Notes under the pieces: generated by a model
The model's database searches: none
Told to the model about the DNA's origin: nothing
What the model saw: only the letters and a program-made list of their open reading frames with translations
Part shown: positions 1 to 7,204 of the stretch, piece after piece
How the letters are laid out: each line of letters begins with the position of its first letter
How positions within the stretch are numbered: the stretch's first letter is position 1
Program-made: the position numbers and the translations under genes
From: Armatimonadota bacterium
GTDB lineage: Bacteria > Armatimonadota > HRBIN16
DNA: 16,973 nucleotides
Direction: 5' to 3'
Assembly: GCA_028275265.1 (NCBI GenBank)
Contig: JAPWUZ010000022.1
Span: forward strand, 1 to 16,973

Positions 1-17
1 GCCGAAGGAGGTCAAGC

Positions 18-2090
18 GTGGTGAGGATTGTTTTTCGGTGTATGAATGCTGCGCTTTTGTTACTGATTATCTTGTCACAGGCAGGAGCGAAGCCGATGAA
101 CCTTTACGTTTCCCCACTTGGCAACGATTCATGGTCAGGCAGGCTGGCGTCACCCAATCGCACGCGCACCGATGGTCCCTTTGCCACGCTGGAGCGCGCC
201 CGCGACGCCATCCGCACCCTTAAGAGGCAGGGCAAGCTGCCGGAAGGCGGTGTCACAGTGTGGCTGCGCGGAGGGATGTATGCGCAGTTAACGCCTTTGG
301 AGCTGACCGCGGAGGACGGTGGCACGCCCCAATCGCCCATTACCTACAGCGCGTACCGCAATGAGCAGGTACGTCTGGTGGGGGGCAAGCGCGTCACGGG
401 CTGGAAGCCGGTGACTGATGCTACTGTGTTGCGAAAACTTCCCCCCAAAGCGCGAGGCAAGGTGTTGGTTGCCGATTTGCGTGGGCAGGGCATCACCGAT
501 TACGGACAGATGCGCCGGCGCGGCTTCGGGTTGAGCACGGGAATCCCCGCCGGGCTGGAGCTGTTCTATAACGGTAAGCCGATGCCACTGGCGCGGTATC
601 CCAACGAGGGCTGGTTGAAGATTGCGGCTACCCCAGCCGGGCAGCAGGGCGGACGCTTCACCTGCGACGACCCACGCCTGCGCCGCTGGATGGGGGCGGA
701 GGACGTCTGGGTGCATGGCTACTGGACGTGGGACTGGGCGGACAGCTATGAGCGGATAGTGTCCATCGATGCCGAGAAGGGCGAGATTGTCACTGCCGAG
801 CCGCACGGCGTGTATGGCTATACCCCGGGCAAGCGATTCCGCGTGCTGAACCTGCTGGAGGAGCTGGACACGCCCGGCGAGTGGTACCTTGACCGCGAGA
901 CCGGTTTGCTTTACTTCTATCCGCCAGATGATGGCACCGGCGAGGCGATGGTCTCGCTGACCGAGAAACCCCTGTTTACTCTGAACGGGGTTTCACACCT
1001 GCGCATAGAACGGATGACCTTCGAGGTCTGCCGCGCCACAGGCATCGAGATGCGCGGAGGGCAGCAGAACACCATCGCCGGATGCACGTTTCGCAACATC
1101 GGCACAGTGGGCGTGGTCATTGAGGGCGGCACCGAGCACAAAGTGGTCTCCTGCGACTTCATGGATTTGGGTGATGGCGGCATACAGGTATCGGGCGGCG
1201 ACCGCAACACCCTGACCCCCTGCAAACACGAGGTGCTGAACTGCCTGTTCACCCGCTACAGCCGCTGGTGCCGCACCTACCGCCCGGCGGTGCTGGTGAA
1301 CGGGGTGGGCGTCCGCGTGGCGCACTGCCTGATGTACGACGCCCCCCACAACGCCATCCTGTTCGGTGGCAACGATCATCTGTTCGAGTACAATGAAGTT
1401 CACCACGTCTGCACGGAAACGGGCGACGCGGGAGCGTTCTACATCGGGCGCGATTTCACCCAGAGGGGCACCGTCATCCGCTATAACTACTTCCACGACC
1501 TTGGCAAATCGTTACAGGCGGAGACCTTCGTGGACGTCATGGCGGTGTATCTGGATGACTGCGCGTCGGGCATTACCATCTTCGGCAACGTGTTTTATAA
1601 GGCGGGACGTGCGGCGATGATTGGCGGCGGGCGCGACAACACGGTGGAGAACAACATCTTCGTGGAGTGCGAGCCGTCGGTACACGTGGACGCGCGAGGA
1701 TTGGGATGGGCAAGCTTCTGGTTTGACGGTCGCGACAGCACGCTGATGGACCGGTTAAAGGCGGTGCCATACCAGCAGCCGCCGTGGAGCGAACGCTACC
1801 CCGAGCTGGTGAACATCTTGAACGACGAACCCGCCGTGCCGAAGGGGAACAAGATTATCCGCAATATCAGCGTGGGCGGGCGATGGATCGACCTCTACGA
1901 CAACCTGACCGATAAAATCATCACCATCCGCGACAACATCATCGACGGCGACGCGGGCGTAGAGGTCACGGCAAAGGGCATCCGCCTGCGCAAAGACTCG
2001 CCGGCGTTCAAACTGGGCTTCCAGCCGATACCGGTGGAGAAGATAGGGCTGTATCGGGATGCCTACCGAAAGAGGCTACCGTCTCATTAG
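18..2090 (+). CDS. Secreted right-handed parallel beta-helix protein, GH141-like
   Basis: Predicted exported protein of 690 aa, probably a polysaccharide-active enzyme (hydrolase or lyase class). The N-terminus has Arg residues, then a hydrophobic stretch (residues 9-20) and an AGA-KP signal peptidase site near residue 24. The segment LYVSPLGNDSWSG, followed by GPFATLERARDAIR (residues 29-66), is the typical opening of beta-helix proteins related to glycoside hydrolase family 141. Residues 325-560 carry many short N-x-I/F-x-N type beta-helix coils. Conserved-looking acidic patches are ETGDAGAFYIGRD (467-479) and AVYLDD (509-514). The GTG at 18 has AGGAGGT five bases upstream; a second GTG at 21 and an ATG at 42 are alternatives, and the ATG would leave a signal peptide with no basic residue. 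The gene stands alone, with a terminator-like hairpin downstream. The beta-helix fold is clear. The GH141 link rests on family knowledge, and the substrate is unknown. Confidence 0.85.
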   Translation: MVRIVFRCMNAALLLLIILSQAGAKPMNLYVSPLGNDSWSGRLASPNRTRTDGPFATLERARDAIRTLKRQGKLPEGGVTVWLRGGMYAQLTPLELTAEDGGTPQSPITYSAYRNEQVRLVGGKRVTGWKPVTDATVLRKLPPKARGKVLVADLRGQGITDYGQMRRRGFGLSTGIPAGLELFYNGKPMPLARYPNEGWLKIAATPAGQQGGRFTCDDPRLRRWMGAEDVWVHGYWTWDWADSYERIVSIDAEKGEIVTAEPHGVYGYTPGKRFRVLNLLEELDTPGEWYLDRETGLLYFYPPDDGTGEAMVSLTEKPLFTLNGVSHLRIERMTFEVCRATGIEMRGGQQNTIAGCTFRNIGTVGVVIEGGTEHKVVSCDFMDLGDGGIQVSGGDRNTLTPCKHEVLNCLFTRYSRWCRTYRPAVLVNGVGVRVAHCLMYDAPHNAILFGGNDHLFEYNEVHHVCTETGDAGAFYIGRDFTQRGTVIRYNYFHDLGKSLQAETFVDVMAVYLDDCASGITIFGNVFYKAGRAAMIGGGRDNTVENNIFVECEPSVHVDARGLGWASFWFDGRDSTLMDRLKAVPYQQPPWSERYPELVNILNDEPAVPKGNKIIRNISVGGRWIDLYDNLTDKIITIRDNIIDGDAGVEVTAKGIRLRKDSPAFKLGFQPIPVEKIGLYRDAYRKRLPSH

Positions 2091-2123
2091 ATGCGTCTGC
2101 AGTGCAAAGGTGAACTGCGAACG

Positions 2124-2160
2124 GGGAGGGCAATGGGCTTGCCCTCCCTTCAAGATTTTT
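2124..2160 (+). terminator. Intrinsic terminator-like hairpin after the beta-helix gene
   Basis: A perfect 10-bp stem, GGGAGGGCAA (2124-2133) with TTGCCCTCCC (2139-2148), encloses a 5-base loop. A run of five T (2156-2160) begins seven bases after the stem. It lies 34 bases after the beta-helix stop codon. The stem is very strong, but the T-run is slightly displaced, so termination is likely rather than certain. Confidence 0.7.
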
Positions 2161-2180
2161 GCTAACAACGGGTGGCGACG

Positions 2181-2190
2181 TGTTCGAACA
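2181..2190. promoter_or_regulatory. Perfect 10-bp palindrome TGTTCGAACA
   Basis: TGTTCGAACA reads the same on both strands and sits about 50 bases upstream of a TATAAT element, ahead of the first Uma2 gene. It could be an operator half-turn site, but a single 10-mer palindrome is weak evidence and no second copy was seen nearby. Confidence 0.25.
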
Positions 2191-2241
2191 GCTTCATATC
2201 GCACCACGCGCAATGCCTGTTCCTGCGACCAGCCTTTGCAG

Positions 2242-2247
2242 TATAAT
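2242..2247 (+). promoter_or_regulatory. Putative -10 box (TATAAT) for the first Uma2 gene
   Basis: A consensus TATAAT lies 95 bases upstream of the Uma2 start at 2342, in the gap after the terminator. No good TTGACA match sits 16-18 bases upstream (the best is TTCCTG at 2220-2225), and there is no TGn extension. The call rests on the -10 alone and would give a leader of about 90 bases. Confidence 0.45.
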
Positions 2248-2341
2248 AGATGCGATTGACCGGGACACTCGCGCTGCAGAAAACGGTCAGGTATCAGACC
2301 AAACCGTAAACGACGGGGTTCTTGGAGGCAGGTGATGCGAC

Positions 2342-3013
2342 ATGGCGATACCGCAACCACTGAAAACCGAGATAGTCTATCCCGAATCGGACGGTCAGCC
2401 GATGGCGGAAAACACTAAACAGCTGGAGGTTATCGTCTACCTGTATGACAACCTGTGCGCCCTGTTCGCAGACCGCGAGGACGTGTTCGTGGCGGCGGAT
2501 TTACTGTGGTATCCCGTAGAGGGACATCCTGAAATCCGCACTGCGCCCGACGTGTTTGTGGCGTTCGGTCGTCCGAAGGGACACAGGGGCAGCTACCGCC
2601 AGTGGGAGGAGGGAGGCATTCCGCCGCAGGTGGTGTTCGAGATACTGTCTCCGGGCAACCGCTACCAGCCGCTAATGGAAAAGTTCCGCTTCTACGAGCG
2701 ATACGGGGTGGAAGAGTATTACCAGTACGACCCCGATTACGGAATCCTGGAGGGCTGGCTGCGACGCAACGGCACCTTAGAGCCGATTGAGCAGATGCAG
2801 GGCTGGGTCAGCCCGCGACTGGGCACGCGATTCAGCTTAGAAGGAAGCGAGCTGGTGCTGTATCGCCCCGACGGCGAGCGGTTTATCCCCTATGTGGAGC
2901 TGCGCCGCCGCATGGAGCAGGCGGAACAGCGCGCCAGACACGCCGAACAGCGTGCTCAACAGCTGGCTCAACGGCTGCGGGAGCTCGGGATCGACCCTGA
3001 CGCAGACGGTTAG
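2342..3013 (+). CDS. Uma2 family (DUF820) putative endonuclease-fold protein with C-terminal coiled coil
   Basis: Protein of 223 aa in the Uma2/DUF820 family. The family has a PD-(D/E)XK nuclease-like fold and is greatly expanded in some bacteria, but its cellular role is unproven. Visible signature residues are APDVFVAFG (Asp70), VVFEILSPG (Glu100, Ser103), a Lys at 114 and YGVEEYYQYDPD (121-132), matching the usual D...E-x-x-S...K...eYW.vD pattern. Residues 189-215 form an exact heptad-like series (AEQRARH / AEQRAQQ / LAQRLRE), a coiled coil that the other two Uma2 proteins in the window lack. The ATG at 2342 has AGGTGA (2330-2335) six bases upstream; the ATG at 2335 is out of frame. The gene is divergent in sequence from the tandem Uma2 pair at 11451-12716. 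Its end faces the next gene with only 5 bases between the stop codons. Confidence 0.88.
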   Translation: MAIPQPLKTEIVYPESDGQPMAENTKQLEVIVYLYDNLCALFADREDVFVAADLLWYPVEGHPEIRTAPDVFVAFGRPKGHRGSYRQWEEGGIPPQVVFEILSPGNRYQPLMEKFRFYERYGVEEYYQYDPDYGILEGWLRRNGTLEPIEQMQGWVSPRLGTRFSLEGSELVLYRPDGERFIPYVELRRRMEQAEQRARHAEQRAQQLAQRLRELGIDPDADG

Positions 3014-3018
3014 GACGC

Positions 3019-5733
3019 TCAGTTGCCCTGGGCGCGCTCCCACTCCTCCTGCTGGCGGATCGCTTCGTCCAGCGTATCCAGCGCGGGCGATGGCTCCAAA
3101 CGCGCCTTGCGGTAGTCGGGATCGTTCGGGTCTTTCACCTTCTCTGGGTCGAAGATGCGCGGGTCTACCGGCAGGGCGCGATACGGCGTAAAATCGGGCT
3201 TGGTGGTGAACATGTCTGCGAGGTCGCTTGCTGCTGCGTCGTACAGGTTCAGGTACGGGATGCCCAGAATCAGGTACATGGTCTTCATGATGCTGGCGAT
3301 GCTGCTTTGCCGGTGTGAGATGTAGCCGCGCTTCGCCCACGGGCTGATGACCAGCAACACGCTGCGGTGTGCATCCACGTGGTCAATCCCGCTCTGTGCA
3401 TCATCCTCCGTCACGAAGATAGCCATCTCCTTCCACCACGGGCTGTGCGACAACGCCTCGACCACCCGTCCCAGCGCAAGGTCATTGTCCGCCATGTAAG
3501 ACTCCAAATAGGGGTATCCCTTGTTTGGACGAACGCCTGCGCCGTGGTCGTTGGGCAGGTAGATGTAGAGGAAGCGAGGCAACGTCTCCTTACCCGACAC
3601 ATACTTTTCGCGGAACTCTTTCAGGAACTGGTCAACACGGTACTGGTCGGGGATGTTCATGTTGAACTCAGGGTACTCCCGACAGGTGTTCTGGTAAAGT
3701 GCCATCGGCATGGGGATATTCACCGGCAGGCGTGCGCCGGTGGGTTTGGTATCCTCGTCCTCCGAGATACCGGCAAACTCGAAACCCTCCCCGTAGTTAC
3801 GGAAGGGGACGCCGTTGCGGTACAGGTGCTCCCACATCGAGCCGTGCTCCAGGTAGTCTTCGGGCGCAAGGGCAGAGTTGGACTCGAAGAAGGCGAGGCG
3901 TCCGGGCGCTTTGCTTACGCGAAAATCCGCGCCGCCTCCGTAACCCGCCGAGGTGATGGTCTCCACCCAGTGGTTGGGATACACCCCCACCAGCCAGCGA
4001 TGCCCGTCCGCCGAGTGGTCGCTGTCCACGTAGAAGTTATCGCTGATGGCGAAGCGTTGCGCCAGCGCGCGGTGGTTGGGCATCACGTTCACGCCCTCGT
4101 GTTCGCCCACCTTGCGGTTCATCCCGAACCGCGCCAGCGTGGGGTCGCCGTTGACGCCGGGCAGGTCACCGAACACCTCATCGAAGGTGCGGTTTTCCTT
4201 CGCGATAAACACCACGTAGCGGATTTTATCGGAAGGGATGCCCGCGACGACAGGCACTGGATGCCCTTCTGGTCGGGTCACCTTCACAGGCACGAAGCCG
4301 TTGTTTTCGAGCACGCGGCGGGTCAGGTCACGCAGTTCTCGGTCGGTGGGCACGTCCATCAGCGATACCGTGCCCTTCATCAGCCTGCCGATGCTGCGCC
4401 CTTCGGGACCGGGCACAAAGTTCGCGCCTCCATTGGGTCCCGCCCCGAAGCCTTTGGCGTTCGCCACATACAGTTTCTTACCATCGGGAGAGACGCACAC
4501 CCGTGAAGGATACCAGCATACCGGAATATGCCCCAGCACCTTGCCCGTGCGGGCGTCCAGCACACCCACCGCGTTGATGCCCGACTCCGCCACGTACAAC
4601 CTTCTGCCATCGGGTGAGAGAGCCAGCCCAAACGGCGCAACCCCGCGCAGATGGCGAAGGAATGTCGCCGGCGTTAGCAAGGTGCGCCACCTGCGGCGGT
4701 GCGTGCGGATGTCGTATGCCTCCACCAAGTCGTTGGTCGCGTTACTCACGTAGACGGTATCGCTAGATACCGCCAGCGCGGCGGGCGCGCTGCCGCCGAT
4801 GGACTCTCCGACTGGCAAGCCGGTCTTTATCTTCACCACCACCTGCGGGCGCGTGGGGTCGGAAAGGTCTATTCCCCATACGGAGCAGGCTTCGGGCACG
4901 TTGGGGTCACCCAGCCCCGGAACGCGCCTGCCATCCACCACAGTGCCTTCCCGCGCCTCCCGCGACGGATAGCCAAAGGGTGGGAACGGGATGCCGCGCG
5001 GGTCGTCGCCGGGGCGCGTCTCGATGAGCGAGTACTGGAACGTGCCCATGTTCGCCACGTAGGCCCGCGAGCCGTCCGCCGTGAGCGCAAGGGCAAAGGG
5101 ATTGCGCCCTACCCCCACCGAGCCAACGGGTCGCAAGGAACGGGTGTTCACCACCACCAGCCGGTAGTTCGCCAAATCCAGCACATACAACCATCTTCCG
5201 TCGGGAGAGAGCGCGATGTCGGTGGTGAAAGCGTCGGGATACTCTTCGGTGCTCAGGTCAATCCGCTCCATGCGCACTCCGTTGCTCAGCCGAAAGACGA
5301 TGACACTGCCGTCATTGCCGCCAGAAGCGTACAGACGGTCACGCGCCGGGTCCACCGCCGCACCGATGAACGTGGCGGGCAGCACCTCCTTTTCCGTGTT
5401 CACCGAGGGCGGTATCTGCGACACCTGCGGGTTGTCGCTATCGGGACGATGGATGACGGTCAGAGAAAAGGGAGCCACCCCACCGTTGACCGTCACCAGC
5501 ACGCTACCGTCCGCGCTGAGCGTCATGCCGTAAGGGTGTGGCGCGACGCGAATCTGCCTGCCGCGCGGGGTTAGCAAGCGTCCGTTGGGCAGGATGGTTG
5601 TGCCTGCGGGGGCGATGCGCGCCGTCCGCTCGCCAGCAGGAGCCTGCAGCATGAAGCGGTCTATCCGCGTGGGAGCGGCAACAGCTACAGCCAACGCTCC
5701 CAGTGTGAGCAGCAGAGAGAGCACCAGACGCAT
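3019..5733 (-). CDS. Secreted YncE-like beta-propeller / phosphoesterase (PF04185-type) fusion
   Basis: Protein of 904 aa with two halves. Residues 1-20 are a signal peptide (cleavage near VAVA-AP). Residues about 60-460 form a YncE/NHL-like propeller with repeated (L/V)SPDG-x2-LYV blades (175-184, 217-226, 372-381, 414-423). Residues about 500-850 form a phosphoesterase domain of the alkaline phosphatase superfamily, related to phospholipase C and acid phosphatase. Its motifs are KENRTFDEVFGDL (512-524), DSDHSADGH (570-578), PNDHGAG (727-733), and TEDDAQSG with DHVDAHR (775-790), the expected metal and phosphate-binding clusters. Fusions of this type are known. The substrate is not known, though a phosphate ester or phospholipid outside the cytoplasm is likely. 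The ATG at 5733 is preceded by GAGGTGA (5741-5747) with a 7-base spacer. It converges on the Uma2 gene and lies 108 bases downstream of the GT2 gene on the same strand. The C-terminus (855-904) is charged and probably an extension. Confidence 0.92.
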   Translation of the reverse strand: MRLVLSLLLTLGALAVAVAAPTRIDRFMLQAPAGERTARIAPAGTTILPNGRLLTPRGRQIRVAPHPYGMTLSADGSVLVTVNGGVAPFSLTVIHRPDSDNPQVSQIPPSVNTEKEVLPATFIGAAVDPARDRLYASGGNDGSVIVFRLSNGVRMERIDLSTEEYPDAFTTDIALSPDGRWLYVLDLANYRLVVVNTRSLRPVGSVGVGRNPFALALTADGSRAYVANMGTFQYSLIETRPGDDPRGIPFPPFGYPSREAREGTVVDGRRVPGLGDPNVPEACSVWGIDLSDPTRPQVVVKIKTGLPVGESIGGSAPAALAVSSDTVYVSNATNDLVEAYDIRTHRRRWRTLLTPATFLRHLRGVAPFGLALSPDGRRLYVAESGINAVGVLDARTGKVLGHIPVCWYPSRVCVSPDGKKLYVANAKGFGAGPNGGANFVPGPEGRSIGRLMKGTVSLMDVPTDRELRDLTRRVLENNGFVPVKVTRPEGHPVPVVAGIPSDKIRYVVFIAKENRTFDEVFGDLPGVNGDPTLARFGMNRKVGEHEGVNVMPNHRALAQRFAISDNFYVDSDHSADGHRWLVGVYPNHWVETITSAGYGGGADFRVSKAPGRLAFFESNSALAPEDYLEHGSMWEHLYRNGVPFRNYGEGFEFAGISEDEDTKPTGARLPVNIPMPMALYQNTCREYPEFNMNIPDQYRVDQFLKEFREKYVSGKETLPRFLYIYLPNDHGAGVRPNKGYPYLESYMADNDLALGRVVEALSHSPWWKEMAIFVTEDDAQSGIDHVDAHRSVLLVISPWAKRGYISHRQSSIASIMKTMYLILGIPYLNLYDAAASDLADMFTTKPDFTPYRALPVDPRIFDPEKVKDPNDPDYRKARLEPSPALDTLDEAIRQQEEWERAQGN

Positions 5734-5785
5734 CTCGATTTCACCTCGTGTAACGGTTTCGGGGAAGAAAATTCGCGCCAGCGCA

Positions 5786-5801
5786 GGGGCATACCTGCCC
5801 C
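5786..5801 (-). other. Small hairpin between the GT2 and phosphoesterase genes
   Basis: GGGGCA (5786-5791) and TGCCCC (5796-5801) form a 6-bp stem with a 4-base loop in the 108-base gap. Read on the minus strand, TTTT follows about 14 bases after the stem, too far for a standard intrinsic terminator. It may weaken read-through from the glycosyltransferase gene or sit in the phosphoesterase mRNA leader. No convincing promoter was found in this gap. Confidence 0.3.
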
Positions 5802-5841
5802 CTATTGTTAAGTTTGTGTTGAGATAGGACGCACGAACCGC

Positions 5842-6534
5842 TCAGAACCGCTTCCACCGCCACTTGAGCAGCGTCCAGATGGCTTCCACACCGTCCCACC
5901 AGCGGATTTTCTTGCCCTGTAGCGTGGTGCGCGCCTCGTAGGAGATGGGCACCTCCATGATTTTGACCCCTCGGCGAAGCACCTTCGCGGTTACCTCAGG
6001 ACAGAACTCGAACCGCTGGCAGGTGAGCGGCACGCTTTTGAGCAGGTCGGCACGGAAGGCTTTGTAGCAGGTGGCTTCGTCGGTCAGGGGATGCCAGTAC
6101 AGCCAACGCACCATCGCCGCCAGCAGACGGTTGATGAGCCAGTTGGGTAGGCGCATCCCCTTGGGACGTCTGGCGGTCAAAAAGCGCGAGCCGTACACCA
6201 CCTGCGCCTTGCCTTCGGCAATCGGGGCGATGACGCGCGGAATGTCCATGGGGTCGTACTCTAAATCGGCGTCCTGAATGATGATAATGTCGCCCGTGGC
6301 GTGCGCGATGGCAGTGCGTATCGCCATGCCCTTGCCCAGATTGCGCGGATGACGAAGCACCACCACATCGGGCTGTTGTGCCAGCAGTTGGGGCGTTTCG
6401 TCGGTAGAGCCGTCGTCCACCACGATAATCTCCTTCTGCAAAGGCACCGAGCGCACCCGTTCTATCGCCTGCACGATGGTGTCCGCCTCGTTGTATGCCG
6501 GGATCACAATGCTGACAACCGGTTCTTCAGACAC
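5842..6534 (-). CDS. Family 2 glycosyltransferase, dolichyl-phosphate mannose synthase-like
   Basis: Protein of 230 aa that probably transfers a sugar from a nucleotide donor to a polyprenyl phosphate or other acceptor at the cytoplasmic membrane face. It has the GT-A fold opening VSIVIPAYNEADTI (7-20), VVDDGSTDET (38-47) for nucleotide binding, RNLGKGMAIRTA (64-75), and DADLEYDP (88-95) as the DXD metal site. The C-terminal half has CPEVTAKVLRRGVKIMEVPISY (178-199), typical of DPM1-like and related short GT2 enzymes. There is no C-terminal membrane segment, so this is the soluble short form. The start is GTG at 6534, with an AGGGTGA-like ribosome site 10 bases upstream. It is divergent from the OB-fold gene and shares its 215-base upstream region, and it may be co-transcribed with the phosphoesterase downstream. 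The family is certain; donor and acceptor are unknown. Confidence 0.92.
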   Translation of the reverse strand: MSEEPVVSIVIPAYNEADTIVQAIERVRSVPLQKEIIVVDDGSTDETPQLLAQQPDVVVLRHPRNLGKGMAIRTAIAHATGDIIIIQDADLEYDPMDIPRVIAPIAEGKAQVVYGSRFLTARRPKGMRLPNWLINRLLAAMVRWLYWHPLTDEATCYKAFRADLLKSVPLTCQRFEFCPEVTAKVLRRGVKIMEVPISYEARTTLQGKKIRWWDGVEAIWTLLKWRWKRF

Positions 6535-6589
6535 GAAGAGACTTCACCCTCTCTGTTTGCTACCCATAGTGTGCCTCAGACGGCAGGGT

Positions 6590-6610
6590 GCTGTCAAGCG
6601 TCTTGACAGC
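6590..6610. promoter_or_regulatory. 9-bp inverted repeat over the -35 box, putative operator
   Basis: GCTGTCAAG (6590-6598) and CTTGACAGC (6602-6610) are exact reverse complements separated by CGT. The right arm contains the TTGACA -35 hexamer of the OB-fold gene promoter. The left arm contains TTGACA on the opposite strand, facing the glycosyltransferase gene. The site lies upstream of the likely transcription start, so it would act as DNA (a dimeric regulator site) rather than as an RNA hairpin. Confidence 0.5.
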
Positions 6611-6631
6611 CGATGCGCCGCACTTTACAAT
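6603..6631 (+). promoter_or_regulatory. Sigma70-type promoter for the OB-fold gene
   Basis: TTGACA (6603-6608) and TACAAT (6626-6631) are separated by exactly 17 bases: a perfect -35, and a -10 one base from consensus. Transcription would start near 6638, giving a leader of about 110 bases before the ATG at 6750. This is the best promoter in the window. Confidence 0.8.
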
Positions 6632-6670
6632 ATGGCTACCTGAGCCTTTTCCATCGGCTCGGTGGGAGCT

Positions 6671-6711
6671 TCGCCCTCCAGCTGGTGTCGGATGCGTTGC
6701 GTGGGGGGCGA
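6671..6711 (+). other. Leader hairpin in the OB-fold mRNA
   Basis: TCGCCCTCC (6671-6679) can pair with GGGGGGCGA (6703-6711) as nine pairs with one G-U, closing a 23-base loop. A smaller stem, GAGCC (6642-6646) with GGCTC (6656-6660), precedes it. Both lie in the predicted untranslated leader. No T-run follows, so this is not a terminator. It matches no riboswitch class I recognise. Confidence 0.35.
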
Positions 6712-6737
6712 ACCCTGGGTGAGACGAAAACGGAAGC

Positions 6738-6744
6738 GAGGTGA
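6738..6744 (+). promoter_or_regulatory. Ribosome binding site that fixes the OB-fold start
   Basis: GAGGTGA lies 5 bases before ATG 6750. The GTG inside this Shine-Dalgarno sequence (6741) is in frame and could be mistaken for the start, but it is part of the ribosome site itself. Confidence 0.75.
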
Positions 6745-6749
6745 ACACA

Positions 6750-7157
6750 ATGTGGCGGTTTGCGTGGACACTCTTCGCGCTGGTGTTCATCGCGTCGGCA
6801 CTGGCGCAGGAGCAGGTTACTGTTCAGCAGTTACTGAGCGATGGCAAGAAGTACGACGGCAAACAGGTGGTGCTGGTGGGCGTGGTGCACAACCTGAAAG
6901 AGAAGGTCAGCAAAAAGGGCAACGCCTACTACACCTTCAAAATCGGTGAGGGCAAGCAGACTGTTAGCGTGTTCAGCTACGGCAAGGCAACGGTCAAAGA
7001 GGGTGACAAGGTGCGCGTGACGGGCAAGTTTGCTGTCGAGAAGCGCGTGGCGCACGCCACCTACCGCAATGAGATCGACGCTACGAAGGGCAAGGTGGAG
7101 GTGCTTGCGCCCGCGCCCAAGCAGGGCGAGTCCAATCCGCCAGCTGCTAAGAAGTGA
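6750..7157 (+). CDS. Small secreted OB-fold protein
   Basis: Protein of 135 aa from ATG 6750. Residues 1-20 are a signal peptide (MWRFAWTLFALVFIASALAQ) with cleavage after ALA. Residues about 23-118 look like one OB-fold of the tRNA_anti/nucleic-acid-binding type: GKQVVLVGVV strand, a KKGNAYYTFKI strand pair, VSVFSYGK, then EGDKVRVTGKF. The Pro/Ala/Lys-rich tail (119-135) is probably unstructured. The fold suggests binding of a small ligand, nucleic acid or oligosaccharide outside the cytoplasm; no partner can be named. It is a single gene with its own strong promoter, divergent from the GT2 gene and convergent with the DUF4091 gene (47-base gap, no clear terminator). The in-frame GTG at 6741 is rejected because it lies within the Shine-Dalgarno site. 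Confidence 0.82.
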   Translation: MWRFAWTLFALVFIASALAQEQVTVQQLLSDGKKYDGKQVVLVGVVHNLKEKVSKKGNAYYTFKIGEGKQTVSVFSYGKATVKEGDKVRVTGKFAVEKRVAHATYRNEIDATKGKVEVLAPAPKQGESNPPAAKK

Positions 7158-7204
7158 TATGGAAGACGCACGAACGGACAAGGTACGGGCTGAGGGGTGA
7201 CAGC

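Noticed and set aside
3367..4506. 379-codon open frame on the plus strand, antisense to the phosphoesterase fusion
   Set aside because: His/Val/Arg-rich translation typical of antisense shadow frames; the opposite strand encodes clear conserved motifs throughout.
6563..6597. Minus-strand promoter for the glycosyltransferase using TTGACA in the inverted repeat
   Set aside because: No TATAAT-like hexamer at 16-19 bases; the nearest candidate, CACTAT, is at 20 bases and a poor match.
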